From positions 1 to 64,000 of the forward strand of contig CBHTSZ010000001.1 in NCBI GenBank assembly GCA_966095765.1: DNA of 64,000 nt, written 5' to 3'. Every line of letters begins with the position of its first letter. Position 1 is the first letter of the stretch. Of the stretch, positions 36,416-44,298 are shown in pieces. The notes below the pieces were generated by a model, which saw nothing but the letters and a program-made list of their open reading frames with translations, ran no database searches and was not told the origin of the DNA. The stretch is from CBHTSZ01 sp966095765 (GTDB taxonomy: Bacteria > Patescibacteriota > Saccharimonadia > Saccharimonadales > Saccharimonadaceae). The translations under genes and the position numbers were made by a program.

Positions 36416-37274
36416 TGTAGGTGGAGCCAAACCAATCACTGTATAACCGCCAGAAGTTTCGATTACCGTATGCACTACAGCCATCACCTGAGCCGTACAG
36501 ATTGTTGAGTGCGGCGGTGTTTGGTTGGTAAGGGGTGTAGTTGTAGAGTCCAGCGGTAGCTTTATTCTCAACATACACATCCGTGCCCCCGCAGCCTGCA
36601 TTTGGATTCCAGTATATGAAGTTGGTTTGGAATGGCTTGTAGCGATACTCGGTAGGGTGTGCAGCATACAATTTAAACTGACGAGCGGCATTGTAGACCT
36701 GGTTAAATAAGCCATAGTACTGTGCATCGCATGGCGCAGTGTCAGGGCAGCCGTAGCCCATCGCGCCACGGTATTGGATATTCCAGGGCCAGTCATCACT
36801 TACGAGCCCTTGCTCTTTCTCGAGCATTACGATTAACGCTTTTGCACTTATGCCGCAGGCGTTACTTACCTCATATATGATGGTCGCTGCACTTTTAGTG
36901 CCGCCAGCGATCGCCTGACAATAACTGTCTGCAGGCCTACTGTCAAACGAGGTGGCGTAATCCTTCAAACAGGTGTAAGGAGGAGGAGAACCTACGGCTC
37001 GTCCATAATCCGCTCGCGTATTCCAGCGGGTACCATACCGATCATAGTAGGGGCCTACATTTCCGTTTGTGTCACAGACAGGTACCTTCGAAGCAAGCAG
37101 CCCCTGTATATCCCCTATGGATAAGTCGCTCGCTTGATAGAATTGTGGATCATCAATAATGCGACCGGCCTTCCAGTCACTACCGGCGAGAGCCATCGTT
37201 GTTGTTGGGTGGGCGATAAACAGGCCCAAAGACCCAAACACGATCGTTAAGGCGTACTTAGCGAATCTCGACAT
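35154..37274 (-). CDS. Secreted protein with three Ig-like (NBR1-central-domain-like) repeats
   Basis: 706 aa from ATG 37274, chosen because GGAGG lies 10 bases upstream; a further in-frame ATG at 37301 has no site. Signal peptide ends near MALA|GS (about residue 31). Residues about 35-285 are a Cys-rich domain with AKALIVMLEKEQGLVSDDWPW, resembling a hemagglutinin-like surface domain found in Actinobacteria, possibly a lysozyme-like fold (the E-K-E-Q-G segment). Residues about 290-706 are three repeats of about 138 aa, each with TGNxPWKKG, VNLGT, SFCDxTWLN and the Trp-rich end DPGLYWTLRV. Probably a surface adhesin or wall-binding protein. It overlaps the upstream gene by 17 bases. Confidence 0.8.
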   Translation of the reverse strand: MSRFAKYALTIVFGSLGLFIAHPTTTMALAGSDWKAGRIIDDPQFYQASDLSIGDIQGLLASKVPVCDTNGNVGPYYDRYGTRWNTRADYGRAVGSPPPYTCLKDYATSFDSRPADSYCQAIAGGTKSAATIIYEVSNACGISAKALIVMLEKEQGLVSDDWPWNIQYRGAMGYGCPDTAPCDAQYYGLFNQVYNAARQFKLYAAHPTEYRYKPFQTNFIYWNPNAGCGGTDVYVENKATAGLYNYTPYQPNTAALNNLYGSGDGCSAYGNRNFWRLYSDWFGSTYSPNYAWQPVSQEAYVDQTKTTPIDTNRMVVGNAHYFVLKVKNTGNRPWKKGVAGQQVNLGTQRSMDRHSSFCDGTWLNPNDCNRIATTVENEVAPGQTGTFEFWMKSSKTGTFDEYLNLVADGTTWLNDPGLYWTLRVEEPRFSWQPVSQQHFTDSTKTTSAITDNLAQNQRYFLVLRAKNTGNQVWKKGVAGSQVNVGTWRGMDRRSAFCDSTWLNPTNCDRTATMLENEVAPGQTGTFEFWITTPGQANTYSEYFNLVADGRTWLNDPGLYWTLRVASPNYAWQPVSQEAYVDQTKTTPVDTNRLVLGNAHYFILKAKNTGNTPWKKGAVGQQVNLGTQKPMDRRSSFCDSTWLNTADCNRITTTIESEVLPGHVGTFEFWMKSSKTGTFDEYLNLVADGTTWLNNPGLYWTLRVTTP

Positions 37275-37800
37275 CCCTAACAGCCTCCGCTTTTTGAGCA
37301 TTTCGGTAATATGTCACCTTTAGGTTCCAGGTGCCAAGTTTTGAAAAACTAACTTCGCCAACAGCTGAACGGCATGTTGAATTTTCGACTGCGACCTGTT
37401 GGGTAACCGGTTTGTCTCCTTCGGTAGTGTAGAGGAAGACGCACGTGCCCTCGTTATGGCTTACTGTTGCCGATGCACGTACCTGGCCGTTTTCCTGCGA
37501 AAAACTAGTAATATTTATGGTATCTGAGCTACTTGGGACGTCATCGCTCGTTGTGGACGATGAGTTATCTGGGAGGCCTTGCGTGGCCTGGCCGCCAGGT
37601 TCACCGGAGGCTTTGCCCTCCGGTACAGGGGCATACTCCTGTTTGATTGCGTCACCGATAGGCGATGAGGGTGCTTGGGCACCAAAAGGCGGGAGTTTAA
37701 ATATGTAGGCACCTACGACATAGAGGGTAAGGGCGACGGTAGTCGCCAGGATAAACAAGACAATCTTTCTGGTACGCAGTTCTTTTTTTTGCAGGTTCAT
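37258..37800 (-). CDS. Single-pass membrane protein of unknown function
   Basis: 180 aa. Basic N-terminus (KKELRTRK), membrane segment about 13-35, Pro/Ser/Asp-rich linker about 36-95, then a beta-rich domain (about 95-180) with two cysteines 26 residues apart in an Ig-like context (EGTCVFLY ... NSTCRSAV ... GTWNLKVTYY). Upstream of, and overlapping, the repeat-containing surface protein, so probably co-expressed as an anchored partner. No known family recognised. Confidence 0.65.
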   Translation of the reverse strand: MNLQKKELRTRKIVLFILATTVALTLYVVGAYIFKLPPFGAQAPSSPIGDAIKQEYAPVPEGKASGEPGGQATQGLPDNSSSTTSDDVPSSSDTINITSFSQENGQVRASATVSHNEGTCVFLYTTEGDKPVTQQVAVENSTCRSAVGEVSFSKLGTWNLKVTYYRNAQKAEAVRDVEIR

Positions 37801-37941
37801 GGCAGGGGCCTTTAATAAATTTCTATATTTGGAAAACGATTACTGTATACAAGTATAGTATGGGTAAGATAAGCATTACAAGTATATACAGTTGTAAAAA
37901 CTGCAAATAGATTTGTGGAGTGGTGCATCGTAGGTGAATGG

Positions 37942-37947
37942 TATAAT
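37942..37947 (+). promoter_or_regulatory. Extended -10 box, leaderless start of the GT2 gene
   Basis: TGG-TATAAT ends 7 bases before ATG 37955. No -35 match at the right distance, as is common for extended -10 promoters, and no ribosome site. Confidence 0.6.
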
Positions 37948-37954
37948 TTGCAGT

Positions 37955-38911
37955 ATGCAAAACACCGCCAAGAAACAGATCAGCATCTTAATCCCTGCGT
38001 ACAATGAAGAGGCGGTTCTCGACAAACTCTACGCAAGACTTACCGCGTTAGCCGACAGCAACCCTAAATATCGGTTTGAGTTTTTCTTCGTTAACGACGG
38101 AAGTAAGGACGACACACTTGGTATTATCAAGCAGTTCAGCGAGAAAGATTTGCGAGTTTCTTACCTGAATCTTTCGAGGAACTTTGGAAAAGAGATCGCC
38201 ATGATCGCGGGCCTTGATCACGTGTCAGGCGATGCAATTGTTATTATCGATGCGGACCTGCAGGATCCGCCAGAACTCATTCCGGAGATGCTGAAATACT
38301 GGGAAGATGGGTACGACGATGTCTACGCAAAACGCAGAAGTCGTGCGGGCGAGTCATGGGTTAAAAAGAAGACCTCGGAACTTTTCTATAAGATTCTACA
38401 GCGCTCAACTCGGATTACGATCCAGCGAGACACTGGCGACTTCCGTCTATTGGATCGTCGGTGTGTCGAGGCGCTGAAACAGTTGCGAGAAAGCCAACGC
38501 TACACAAAGGGCATGTTTAGCTGGGTAGGTTATAAGAAAAAAGAGATACTCTACGATCGTGATCCGCGAGCGGCGGGCGAGACGAAATGGAACTACCTTA
38601 AACTTTCAGAGTTGGCAATAGAGGGCATCACTTCCTTTACGACTGCTCCGCTCCGGCTCTCTTCGTTGCTAGGTCTTGTGGTTTCGGTGTGTGCATTTAT
38701 CTACATTATCGTAGTCATCGTAAAGACGCTCGTGTATGGTGATGATGCTGCGGGCTACCCGTCTCTCATGGCTGTCATTCTCTTCCTGGGCGGAGTGCAG
38801 CTACTTTCACTGGGAATTATTGGTGAATACATCGCACGTATTTTCAACGAGTCTAAGCACCGACCGCTCTATTTTATTGACGAGCTACATAAAGCAAAGG
38901 GCAAGCACTAG
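37955..38911 (+). CDS. GT2 polyprenyl-phosphate glycosyltransferase (DPM1/GtrB-like)
   Basis: 318 aa from ATG 37955. N-terminal GT-A domain: ISILIPAYNEEAVLDKLY near 8-25, FFVNDGSKDDT, IVIIDADLQDPPELIPEM (the catalytic DAD-like motif), then RRSRAGESWVKK. Two C-terminal membrane helices at about 232-258 and 268-292. These enzymes transfer mannose or glucose from a nucleotide sugar to a polyprenyl phosphate; the product would feed the PIG-V-like transferases. GtrA flippase-like genes at 39743 and 52913 complete such a pathway. Confidence 0.9.
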   Translation: MQNTAKKQISILIPAYNEEAVLDKLYARLTALADSNPKYRFEFFFVNDGSKDDTLGIIKQFSEKDLRVSYLNLSRNFGKEIAMIAGLDHVSGDAIVIIDADLQDPPELIPEMLKYWEDGYDDVYAKRRSRAGESWVKKKTSELFYKILQRSTRITIQRDTGDFRLLDRRCVEALKQLRESQRYTKGMFSWVGYKKKEILYDRDPRAAGETKWNYLKLSELAIEGITSFTTAPLRLSSLLGLVVSVCAFIYIIVVIVKTLVYGDDAAGYPSLMAVILFLGGVQLLSLGIIGEYIARIFNESKHRPLYFIDELHKAKGKH

Positions 38912-39003
38912 CGCCCTCTCCGCCCAGAGGCGGGAAGATTGTAAAACTCTTATGTCGTGGTGTAAAGTAGAAGATACTAATTAGTGCGAGGGGTCTGTAC
39001 ACA

Positions 39004-39738
39004 ATGAATATTGTTGAGTATGAAAAAATGTCAAAGATGGAGGATGAGTACTGGTGGCACGTTGGTCGCCTAGCAATCTTTGACAAGCAGCTAGAGAAGC
39101 TTTCTTCAAAGAAAAAACTAAAGATTTTAAATATTGGCTGCGGCACTGGCGGCACTGTCCGTATGCTTGAAAAGCACGGCGATGTGACGAATGTTGACAT
39201 CTCCGACGAAGCGATCAAGTACATGAAAGAAAAAGGTTTCCCGAATGTTATAAAGGTTGATGGTATCAAGCTACCGTTTGAAGATAATACCTTTGACTTG
39301 GTTGCATCATTTGATGTTCTGGAGCACATCGAAGAGGATGTTGAGGCGCTTGAAGAGTGGCGACGCGTCCTGAAGCCTCAAGGCCACATTATCGTATCGG
39401 TTCCAGCGTATAAATGGCTATGGTCTCAACATGATGTTTCATTGCACCATCACCGTCGCTATACTAGCCAGTCACTGAAAGCATCGGCTGTAGCGGCGGG
39501 TCTAAAAAATAAACGACTGTCGTATGCCATTTCATTTTCATTACCGCTCGTAGCCGGTTTCCGACTCCTTAACAAAGCCTTAGGGCGAAAAATGGATGCG
39601 GAGACGTCGTATGTTGCGGTGCCACCTCAAGTAAACAAGGCTTTCATTAAACTCCTCAAGGCTGAGAGTAGGGCGCAGAAAGTCCTACGATTTCCGTTTG
39701 GTACTACGGTGTTAGGGCAGTTTACAAAAGACTCATAG
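39004..39738 (+). CDS. Class I SAM-dependent methyltransferase
   Basis: 244 aa. SAM motif I ILNIGCGTGGTVRML near 39-53; motif II NVDISDEAIKYMK; later DLVASFDVLEHIEEDVEALEEW (split), typical of Methyltransf_11 enzymes. The start MNIVEYEKMSKMEDEYWWHVGR is characteristic of family members in polysaccharide clusters. C-terminal half has a hydrophobic helix (SFSLPLVAGFRLL). Substrate unknown; possibly a sugar or lipid carrier. The next gene starts 5 bases later. Confidence 0.87.
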   Translation: MNIVEYEKMSKMEDEYWWHVGRLAIFDKQLEKLSSKKKLKILNIGCGTGGTVRMLEKHGDVTNVDISDEAIKYMKEKGFPNVIKVDGIKLPFEDNTFDLVASFDVLEHIEEDVEALEEWRRVLKPQGHIIVSVPAYKWLWSQHDVSLHHHRRYTSQSLKASAVAAGLKNKRLSYAISFSLPLVAGFRLLNKALGRKMDAETSYVAVPPQVNKAFIKLLKAESRAQKVLRFPFGTTVLGQFTKDS

Positions 39739-39742
39739 ACAG

Positions 39743-40201
39743 ATGACGACAGTAATCTCCTTGCAGCAGCTCAAGTTTGTCATTGTCGGTATACTAAACA
39801 CTCTCATACACTTTCTCATCCTTAATGCACTCGTGTTTGGGATCGGGGTCGATAAGGTCTGGGCTGGTGTATTCGCGGCGTTGTCAGCTATGATCTTTAG
39901 CTTCATCGCAAATAGACAATATGTCTTTAAAAGTACGAGCGAGAAGTTGAAGCGGCAAATCGTGGTATTTTCCGTCGGTACACTCATAGGGGCGTTTGTC
40001 TTCAACTACGGTACCTATGTCTTGATGCTGCATATCTTAGAGACTATACGTCCTGCAGTATTAGTGCACACACCCTTCCTTACCACAACACTTTTCGATA
40101 TCCTGCAGGTTAACCTTAGCCTTATCACCGGGTCGGTAGTAGCGCTGGTGTGGAACTATAACTTTTATCGAAAAGTTGTGTTCCGTGATGCTGTACAGTA
40201 G
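39743..40201 (+). CDS. GtrA family membrane protein
   Basis: 152 aa with four membrane helices and the family marks FVIVGILNTLIHFLILNALV, FSFIANRQYVFKS and VVALVWNYNFYRKVVF. GtrA proteins are thought to flip or handle polyprenyl-phosphate sugars. Placement next to a DPM-like GT2 and a methyltransferase fits. A second, divergent GtrA gene is at 52913. Confidence 0.9.
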   Translation: MTTVISLQQLKFVIVGILNTLIHFLILNALVFGIGVDKVWAGVFAALSAMIFSFIANRQYVFKSTSEKLKRQIVVFSVGTLIGAFVFNYGTYVLMLHILETIRPAVLVHTPFLTTTLFDILQVNLSLITGSVVALVWNYNFYRKVVFRDAVQ

Positions 40202-40234
40202 CACCGTTGCCTATGATTGACGGTAACAATCAAC

Positions 40235-40240
40235 TATAAT
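40235..40240 (+). promoter_or_regulatory. -10 box for leaderless manC transcript
   Basis: Perfect TATAAT, 8 bases before ATG 40249. No Shine-Dalgarno site and no good -35 at 16-18 bp. Confidence 0.5.
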
Positions 40241-40248
40241 TACTAAGT

Positions 40249-41292
40249 ATGATTACAGTAATTTTTTGTGGCGGATCCGGTACACGACTTTGGCCACTTT
40301 CAACCCACCACAAACCTAAACAGCTTATTAACCTGGTGGGCGAGCAATCGCCACTACTTACCACTTACGAGCGCGCCTCAAAGATTAGCGAGACCGTATA
40401 TCTTTTGCCCGAAACGCGACTCATCGATTCTATTCACGAGCAACTACCGCAACTTGGTGAAGAGGGGATTATTGTCGAACCAGGAATGCGTGGCACGGCT
40501 AGCTGTCTTGTGGCCGCCCTCGACACTATATCCCGCCGACATGACAAGGATGAGCCGATCGCATTTCTATCGGTCGATCACCACATCCGTGACATCCAAG
40601 GCTTCGTAGACTCTTTTGAAGTAGCCGCAGAAACTACGACAGCAGAGGGGCGAATCGTTCTCGTTGGTATCGAGCCGACTTATCCTGCAACAGGATTTGG
40701 CTATATCGAAAAGCAGGGTCTACTCCAGGATAATGACCGAGTTTATGAGGTTGCGGGATTCAAAGAGAAGCCGGACTTCGAAACAGCAAAGGACTACACT
40801 GCCAGCGGACGCTACCTATGGAACTGCGGTTACTTTGTAGCTTCGGTTAACACTTTCCTTAAAGAGATGCGTGCCAACGCACCGCTACTTGCTGAGTACT
40901 ATGACAGACTGCAGTCAATCGAAAACCAGGGAAGTCAGGAGTACAAAGATACCTACCTGACGTTTGAGAACGAGTCGATTGACTACGCGCTCATCGAAAA
41001 GGTGAACGATCTACTGGTCGTACCTGCTAGCTTTGACTGGATGGATATCGGATCGTTCAAAGATCTCCACGAAGCAAATATCTCTGACTACGCCGGCAAT
41101 CACGTAGCCGGTGATAACGTATATGCGCCCGGTGTTGAAAACGCGTACATTCGTAACGAAGAAGACAAACCTGTCGCAATCATCGGGCTCGACAATATCG
41201 TTGTCGTAAACACGCCTGACGGCATCTTGGTTTCACGAAAAGACTTGAGCCAAAAGGTGGGTGAGATCGCTAAGAAAATTCAAGCGAAATAG
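40249..41292 (+). CDS. manC: Mannose-1-phosphate guanylyltransferase
   Basis: 347 aa. Nucleotidyltransferase signature GGSGTRLWPLSTHHKPKQL at residues 8-26, later FGYIEKQG and FKEKPDF and the WNCGYFV segment. It makes GDP-D-mannose from mannose-1-phosphate and GTP, the precursor for Gmd and the mannosyltransferases. It lacks the C-terminal phosphomannose isomerase cupin of bifunctional enzymes; that domain type is separate at 22688. No phosphomannomutase gene is seen in the window. Confidence 0.93.
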   Translation: MITVIFCGGSGTRLWPLSTHHKPKQLINLVGEQSPLLTTYERASKISETVYLLPETRLIDSIHEQLPQLGEEGIIVEPGMRGTASCLVAALDTISRRHDKDEPIAFLSVDHHIRDIQGFVDSFEVAAETTTAEGRIVLVGIEPTYPATGFGYIEKQGLLQDNDRVYEVAGFKEKPDFETAKDYTASGRYLWNCGYFVASVNTFLKEMRANAPLLAEYYDRLQSIENQGSQEYKDTYLTFENESIDYALIEKVNDLLVVPASFDWMDIGSFKDLHEANISDYAGNHVAGDNVYAPGVENAYIRNEEDKPVAIIGLDNIVVVNTPDGILVSRKDLSQKVGEIAKKIQAK

Positions 41293-41303
41293 GAGGGTGC
41301 TAT

Positions 41304-43136
41304 ATGTGTGGGATTGTCGGCTATCTGGGAGACAAGCGAGCACAAAAAATCCTGCTAACCGGTCTTCGTCGACTCGAGTACCGTGGCTATGACTCAGCAG
41401 GTATCGTCACACTTAGTAAAGGTGCTGAAACGACATTACTACGAGCAAAGGGCAAGGTTGCAGAGCTCGACAAACTTGCGACAAAGAATGCGACGAGCGA
41501 TACGGTAGGTATCGGTCATACTCGCTGGGCGACTCACGGTGCGCCGAGCGAGCATAACGCACACCCGCACCACGTCGGTGACATCTACCTCGTACACAAC
41601 GGCATCATCGAGAACTACAAAGACCTCAAAGAGGTTTTGTCGGACCGTGGTTACGAGTTCAGGAGCGAGACTGATACCGAAGTACTCGCCGCACTTGTTG
41701 ACGAGACATACCAAGAGCAGGAGACAAAAGACCTGCACGCTGCCGTCATCGATTCACTCAAGGCGGTTGTCGGTGCTTACGGTATCGCCGTGATGAGTGT
41801 AAAAAACCCTGACGAGATCGTGGTTGCCCGAAAAGGCAGTCCGCTTGTGCTTGGCGTGGGTGAAGATGAGGTTTACATCGCCAGTGACCCATCGGCGCTT
41901 GTTGGTCACACCGATCAGGTCATCTATCTCAAAGACGACGAAGTAGCTGTCTGTCGCCGTGATGGTGTTGAGCTTACTGACGCGAACGCGACTCCGCTGA
42001 GCCCGAGCATCGAAAAGCTCGAGCTCGACGTCCAGTCGATCCAAAAGAAAGGTTACGACCACTTCCTGCTCAAAGAGATCTATGAGCAGCCTGATACGCT
42101 CCGCTCGACGCTCAGCGGCCGTATCGACGTAGCGGGAAACCGCGTACAGCTCGGCGGTATCAACATGACTGAGGATGAGCTGCGCGGTATCAAGAACATC
42201 TTTGTCATTGGTTGTGGCACCGCGTACTACGCTGGTCAGCTCGCGAGCTACTTTATCGAGCAGTTCTCGGACGACATCGTCATCCACAACGCGATCGCCT
42301 CAGAGCTTCGCTACCGTTCGTTCAACGTTCCGGAAAACAGTATCGCGCTCATCGTCTCCCAGTCCGGTGAAACGGCCGATACGCTCGCATGTCTCATGGA
42401 GCTCAAGCGCCGCGGCGTGAAGTGTCTCGGTATCGTAAACGCAGTTGGCTCGACGATCGCCCGTGAAGTTGACGGCGGTGTCTATGTCCACGTTGGTGCC
42501 GAGATCTCGGTCGCCAGTACCAAGGCGTTTACCTCACAGGCTGTTGCCATCCTCATGTTTGGTCTCGTTGTGGCGCAGGCGAAGGGTCTTGGATCACAGG
42601 AGATTAGTAAATATGTCTCTGAACTCGACCGACTGCCGACTGAGATCGGGGCTGTTCTCAAGGGTTCTGTAGACGACGCAAAGCGACTCGCGAAAAAGTA
42701 TGCGCACTACGAACACGCACTCTTTATCGGCCGCGATGCACTGTTCCCGGCCGCTCTCGAAGGCGCACTCAAGCTTAAAGAGATCAGCTACATCCAGGCG
42801 GAAGCCTACGCAGCAGGTGAACTCAAGCATGGTCCGATCGCACTCATCGACGACCGGTTCTTTGAGATGGCATACGTCAACGACGACTGGCTGTATGAGA
42901 AGAGTATGAGCAACATCATCGAGATCAACGCCCGTGGCGGTCACGTTATCGTCGTCACGAACAGTGAAAAGCAGATCGACGCCGAAGAAGTCGTACGGGT
43001 AAAGACTGACCTCAAGCTCCTGACGCCGCTCGTCTACAACGTCATCTCACAACTCTTTGCGTACTATGTCGCTGTCGAGCGCGGCAACGATGTCGACCAG
43101 CCTCGCAACCTCGCGAAGAGCGTGACGGTCGAGTAG
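41304..43136 (+). CDS. glmS: Glutamine-fructose-6-phosphate aminotransferase
   Basis: 610 aa, full length. N-terminal nucleophile Cys2 (MCGIVGYLG), glutaminase loop TRWATHGAPSEHNAHPH, two SIS domains with SQSGETADTL and TKAFTSQAV, and the conserved C-terminus RNLAKSVTVE. It makes glucosamine-6-phosphate for peptidoglycan and glycans. GGAGGG lies upstream of ATG. No glmS ribozyme is evident in the 11-base gap after manC. The 3' end is noteworthy: a second, diverged copy of the last codons lies about 1 kb downstream. Confidence 0.97.
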   Translation: MCGIVGYLGDKRAQKILLTGLRRLEYRGYDSAGIVTLSKGAETTLLRAKGKVAELDKLATKNATSDTVGIGHTRWATHGAPSEHNAHPHHVGDIYLVHNGIIENYKDLKEVLSDRGYEFRSETDTEVLAALVDETYQEQETKDLHAAVIDSLKAVVGAYGIAVMSVKNPDEIVVARKGSPLVLGVGEDEVYIASDPSALVGHTDQVIYLKDDEVAVCRRDGVELTDANATPLSPSIEKLELDVQSIQKKGYDHFLLKEIYEQPDTLRSTLSGRIDVAGNRVQLGGINMTEDELRGIKNIFVIGCGTAYYAGQLASYFIEQFSDDIVIHNAIASELRYRSFNVPENSIALIVSQSGETADTLACLMELKRRGVKCLGIVNAVGSTIAREVDGGVYVHVGAEISVASTKAFTSQAVAILMFGLVVAQAKGLGSQEISKYVSELDRLPTEIGAVLKGSVDDAKRLAKKYAHYEHALFIGRDALFPAALEGALKLKEISYIQAEAYAAGELKHGPIALIDDRFFEMAYVNDDWLYEKSMSNIIEINARGGHVIVVTNSEKQIDAEEVVRVKTDLKLLTPLVYNVISQLFAYYVAVERGNDVDQPRNLAKSVTVE

Positions 43137-43138
43137 GT

Positions 43139-44044
43139 TTATCGCTTTTCGATTGTAATCGTCGTCTGTTTTAGTGCTGCAATGTAACGCTCTAGTAGAA
43201 CATTGGTTTCAGCAGGGAGGCTTTCAGGCTTGAAGCTTTCTTGGAGTTTCGTTTGCTCGTCAGCAGAGCGTACCTTGTCGTCGCTGAGAGAAAGTGATCC
43301 AGCGAGCACAAAGTGAAGACTATCGATGATACCGTATCCCTTGATGTACGCGTGCGGCGAGTAGGAGCCAGCGGCTTGCTTGATCTGATATGGCACGACA
43401 CATACGTTGATGTTTTCAGCGACTACAAAACTATATTTACCGTCTTTGACACACTGTTCTGTCTCAGACTTGAGCTGGGCTAAGAAAGCCTGTTTTTGGG
43501 TACTGGTCATATTTGGTGTAGGGATAGGCAGTGAAAAAGGAGCTGCACCGAGAGGGAAGTCCTCCTTGCCTGTCGTGTTCATCTTGAGCCATTGATCTTC
43601 GACGTTGATGAGGGATATATCGTTATATTCTTCAGACGCAAGCGTTGGTCGTGCCAGCTTCCATCGTCCCATTTCACCGTTGAACTTGTCGCCAAGGACA
43701 CCATCTGCAAGTCCTGGATCGTATGTTGATGAGGATTCGCGTATACCCTGCAACTCATCTGGGATTGCGAGTTTTGCGGTAACTTTCTTGTCGGTGCCAA
43801 AAGGGTATCCTTCTGAAGTCACGTAGTGGAATAGTGCTGGTTGATTAGAAGAGTTTTTGTCTGGCTCGGTCTGGCTCTTGGTAACTTCCTGAGGCGCTTC
43901 GGTTTTCTTGCTCAAAAGATAATAGCCACCGAAAGCACCTGCAGCGATTACTAGTATAAGCAAGAGGACTATGCCGATAACTTTAGACTTACCTTTGCGA
44001 GGCTGTGGCGGGGGCGTTATTGTGATGACTTCTTGTGGTTGCAT
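43139..44044 (-). CDS. Single-pass membrane protein of unknown function
   Basis: 301 aa. Short cytoplasmic N-terminus (Pro/Lys-rich), membrane segment at about 23-44, then an extracytoplasmic domain of about 250 residues with Thr/Asp/Ser-rich linker (46-75) and two Cys near the middle. No family recognised. It sits between glmS and the relic glmS end, convergent with glmS, with only 2 bases between stop codons. The minus promoter TTTACA-17-CATAAT lies 8 bases before ATG, so the mRNA is probably leaderless. Confidence 0.65.
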   Translation of the reverse strand: MQPQEVITITPPPQPRKGKSKVIGIVLLLILVIAAGAFGGYYLLSKKTEAPQEVTKSQTEPDKNSSNQPALFHYVTSEGYPFGTDKKVTAKLAIPDELQGIRESSSTYDPGLADGVLGDKFNGEMGRWKLARPTLASEEYNDISLINVEDQWLKMNTTGKEDFPLGAAPFSLPIPTPNMTSTQKQAFLAQLKSETEQCVKDGKYSFVVAENINVCVVPYQIKQAAGSYSPHAYIKGYGIIDSLHFVLAGSLSLSDDKVRSADEQTKLQESFKPESLPAETNVLLERYIAALKQTTITIEKR

Positions 44045-44052
44045 AATGCTTG

Positions 44053-44081
44053 ATTATGCTTACGTTTAAACAGAATGTAAA
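44053..44081 (-). promoter_or_regulatory. Promoter of the 43139-44044 gene
   Basis: Minus strand TTTACA (44081-44076), 17-bp spacer, CATAAT (44058-44053), 8 bases to ATG at 44044. Confidence 0.55.
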
Positions 44082-44126
44082 TGAGCTTAATTGTGTCCAA
44101 TGTCGCCATAGGGTAGCGCTAGATCA

Positions 44127-44159
44127 CGCAATATGGCAAAGAGTGTGACGGTTGAATAA
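44127..44159 (+). pseudogene. Relic of a second glmS 3' end
   Basis: The 33 bases encode RNMAKSVTVE followed by a stop, against RNLAKSVTVE and stop at the end of glmS. 25 of 33 bases agree and most differences are third-position changes, so this is a diverged coding end rather than a fresh duplication. The upstream sequence no longer aligns convincingly. It marks either a lost glmS duplicate or the native end displaced by an insertion. Confidence 0.7.
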
Positions 44160-44235
44160 ACCCGCCATCAGCAAAGTTTGACCATAAGCATAAATTACAA
44201 AACAGCGTATATCTGCATAAATTATGCATAATATA

Positions 44236-44287
44236 TTGATTTTGTTATAAAACTGTGCTAAGCTGAACCTATCAACGCAACGATAGG
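44236..44287 (+). promoter_or_regulatory. Promoter and 5' hairpin of the ATPase-RloB operon
   Basis: TTGATT (44236-44241), 17-bp spacer, extended -10 TGC-TAAGCT (-10 at 44259-44264). The 5' end of the mRNA would hold a hairpin CCTATC (44268-44273) / GATAGG (44282-44287), whose 3' arm overlaps the AGGAA ribosome site. Just upstream are direct repeats GCATAAATTA (44188-44197, 44215-44224) and a palindrome ATTATGCATAAT (44221-44232), possible operators. Confidence 0.55.
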
Positions 44288-44298
44288 AATAAATATAT

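Noticed and set aside
40217..40240. TTGACG as -35 partner of the manC -10
   Set aside because: The spacer would be only 12 bp, too short for a sigma-70 type promoter.
41293..41303. glmS ribozyme upstream of glmS
   Set aside because: Only 11 bases separate manC and glmS, and nothing in the manC end resembles the ribozyme core.
44127..44159. Recent direct repeat of an insertion target at the glmS end
   Set aside because: Eight differences in 33 bases, mostly synonymous, mean long divergence, not a fresh target duplication.
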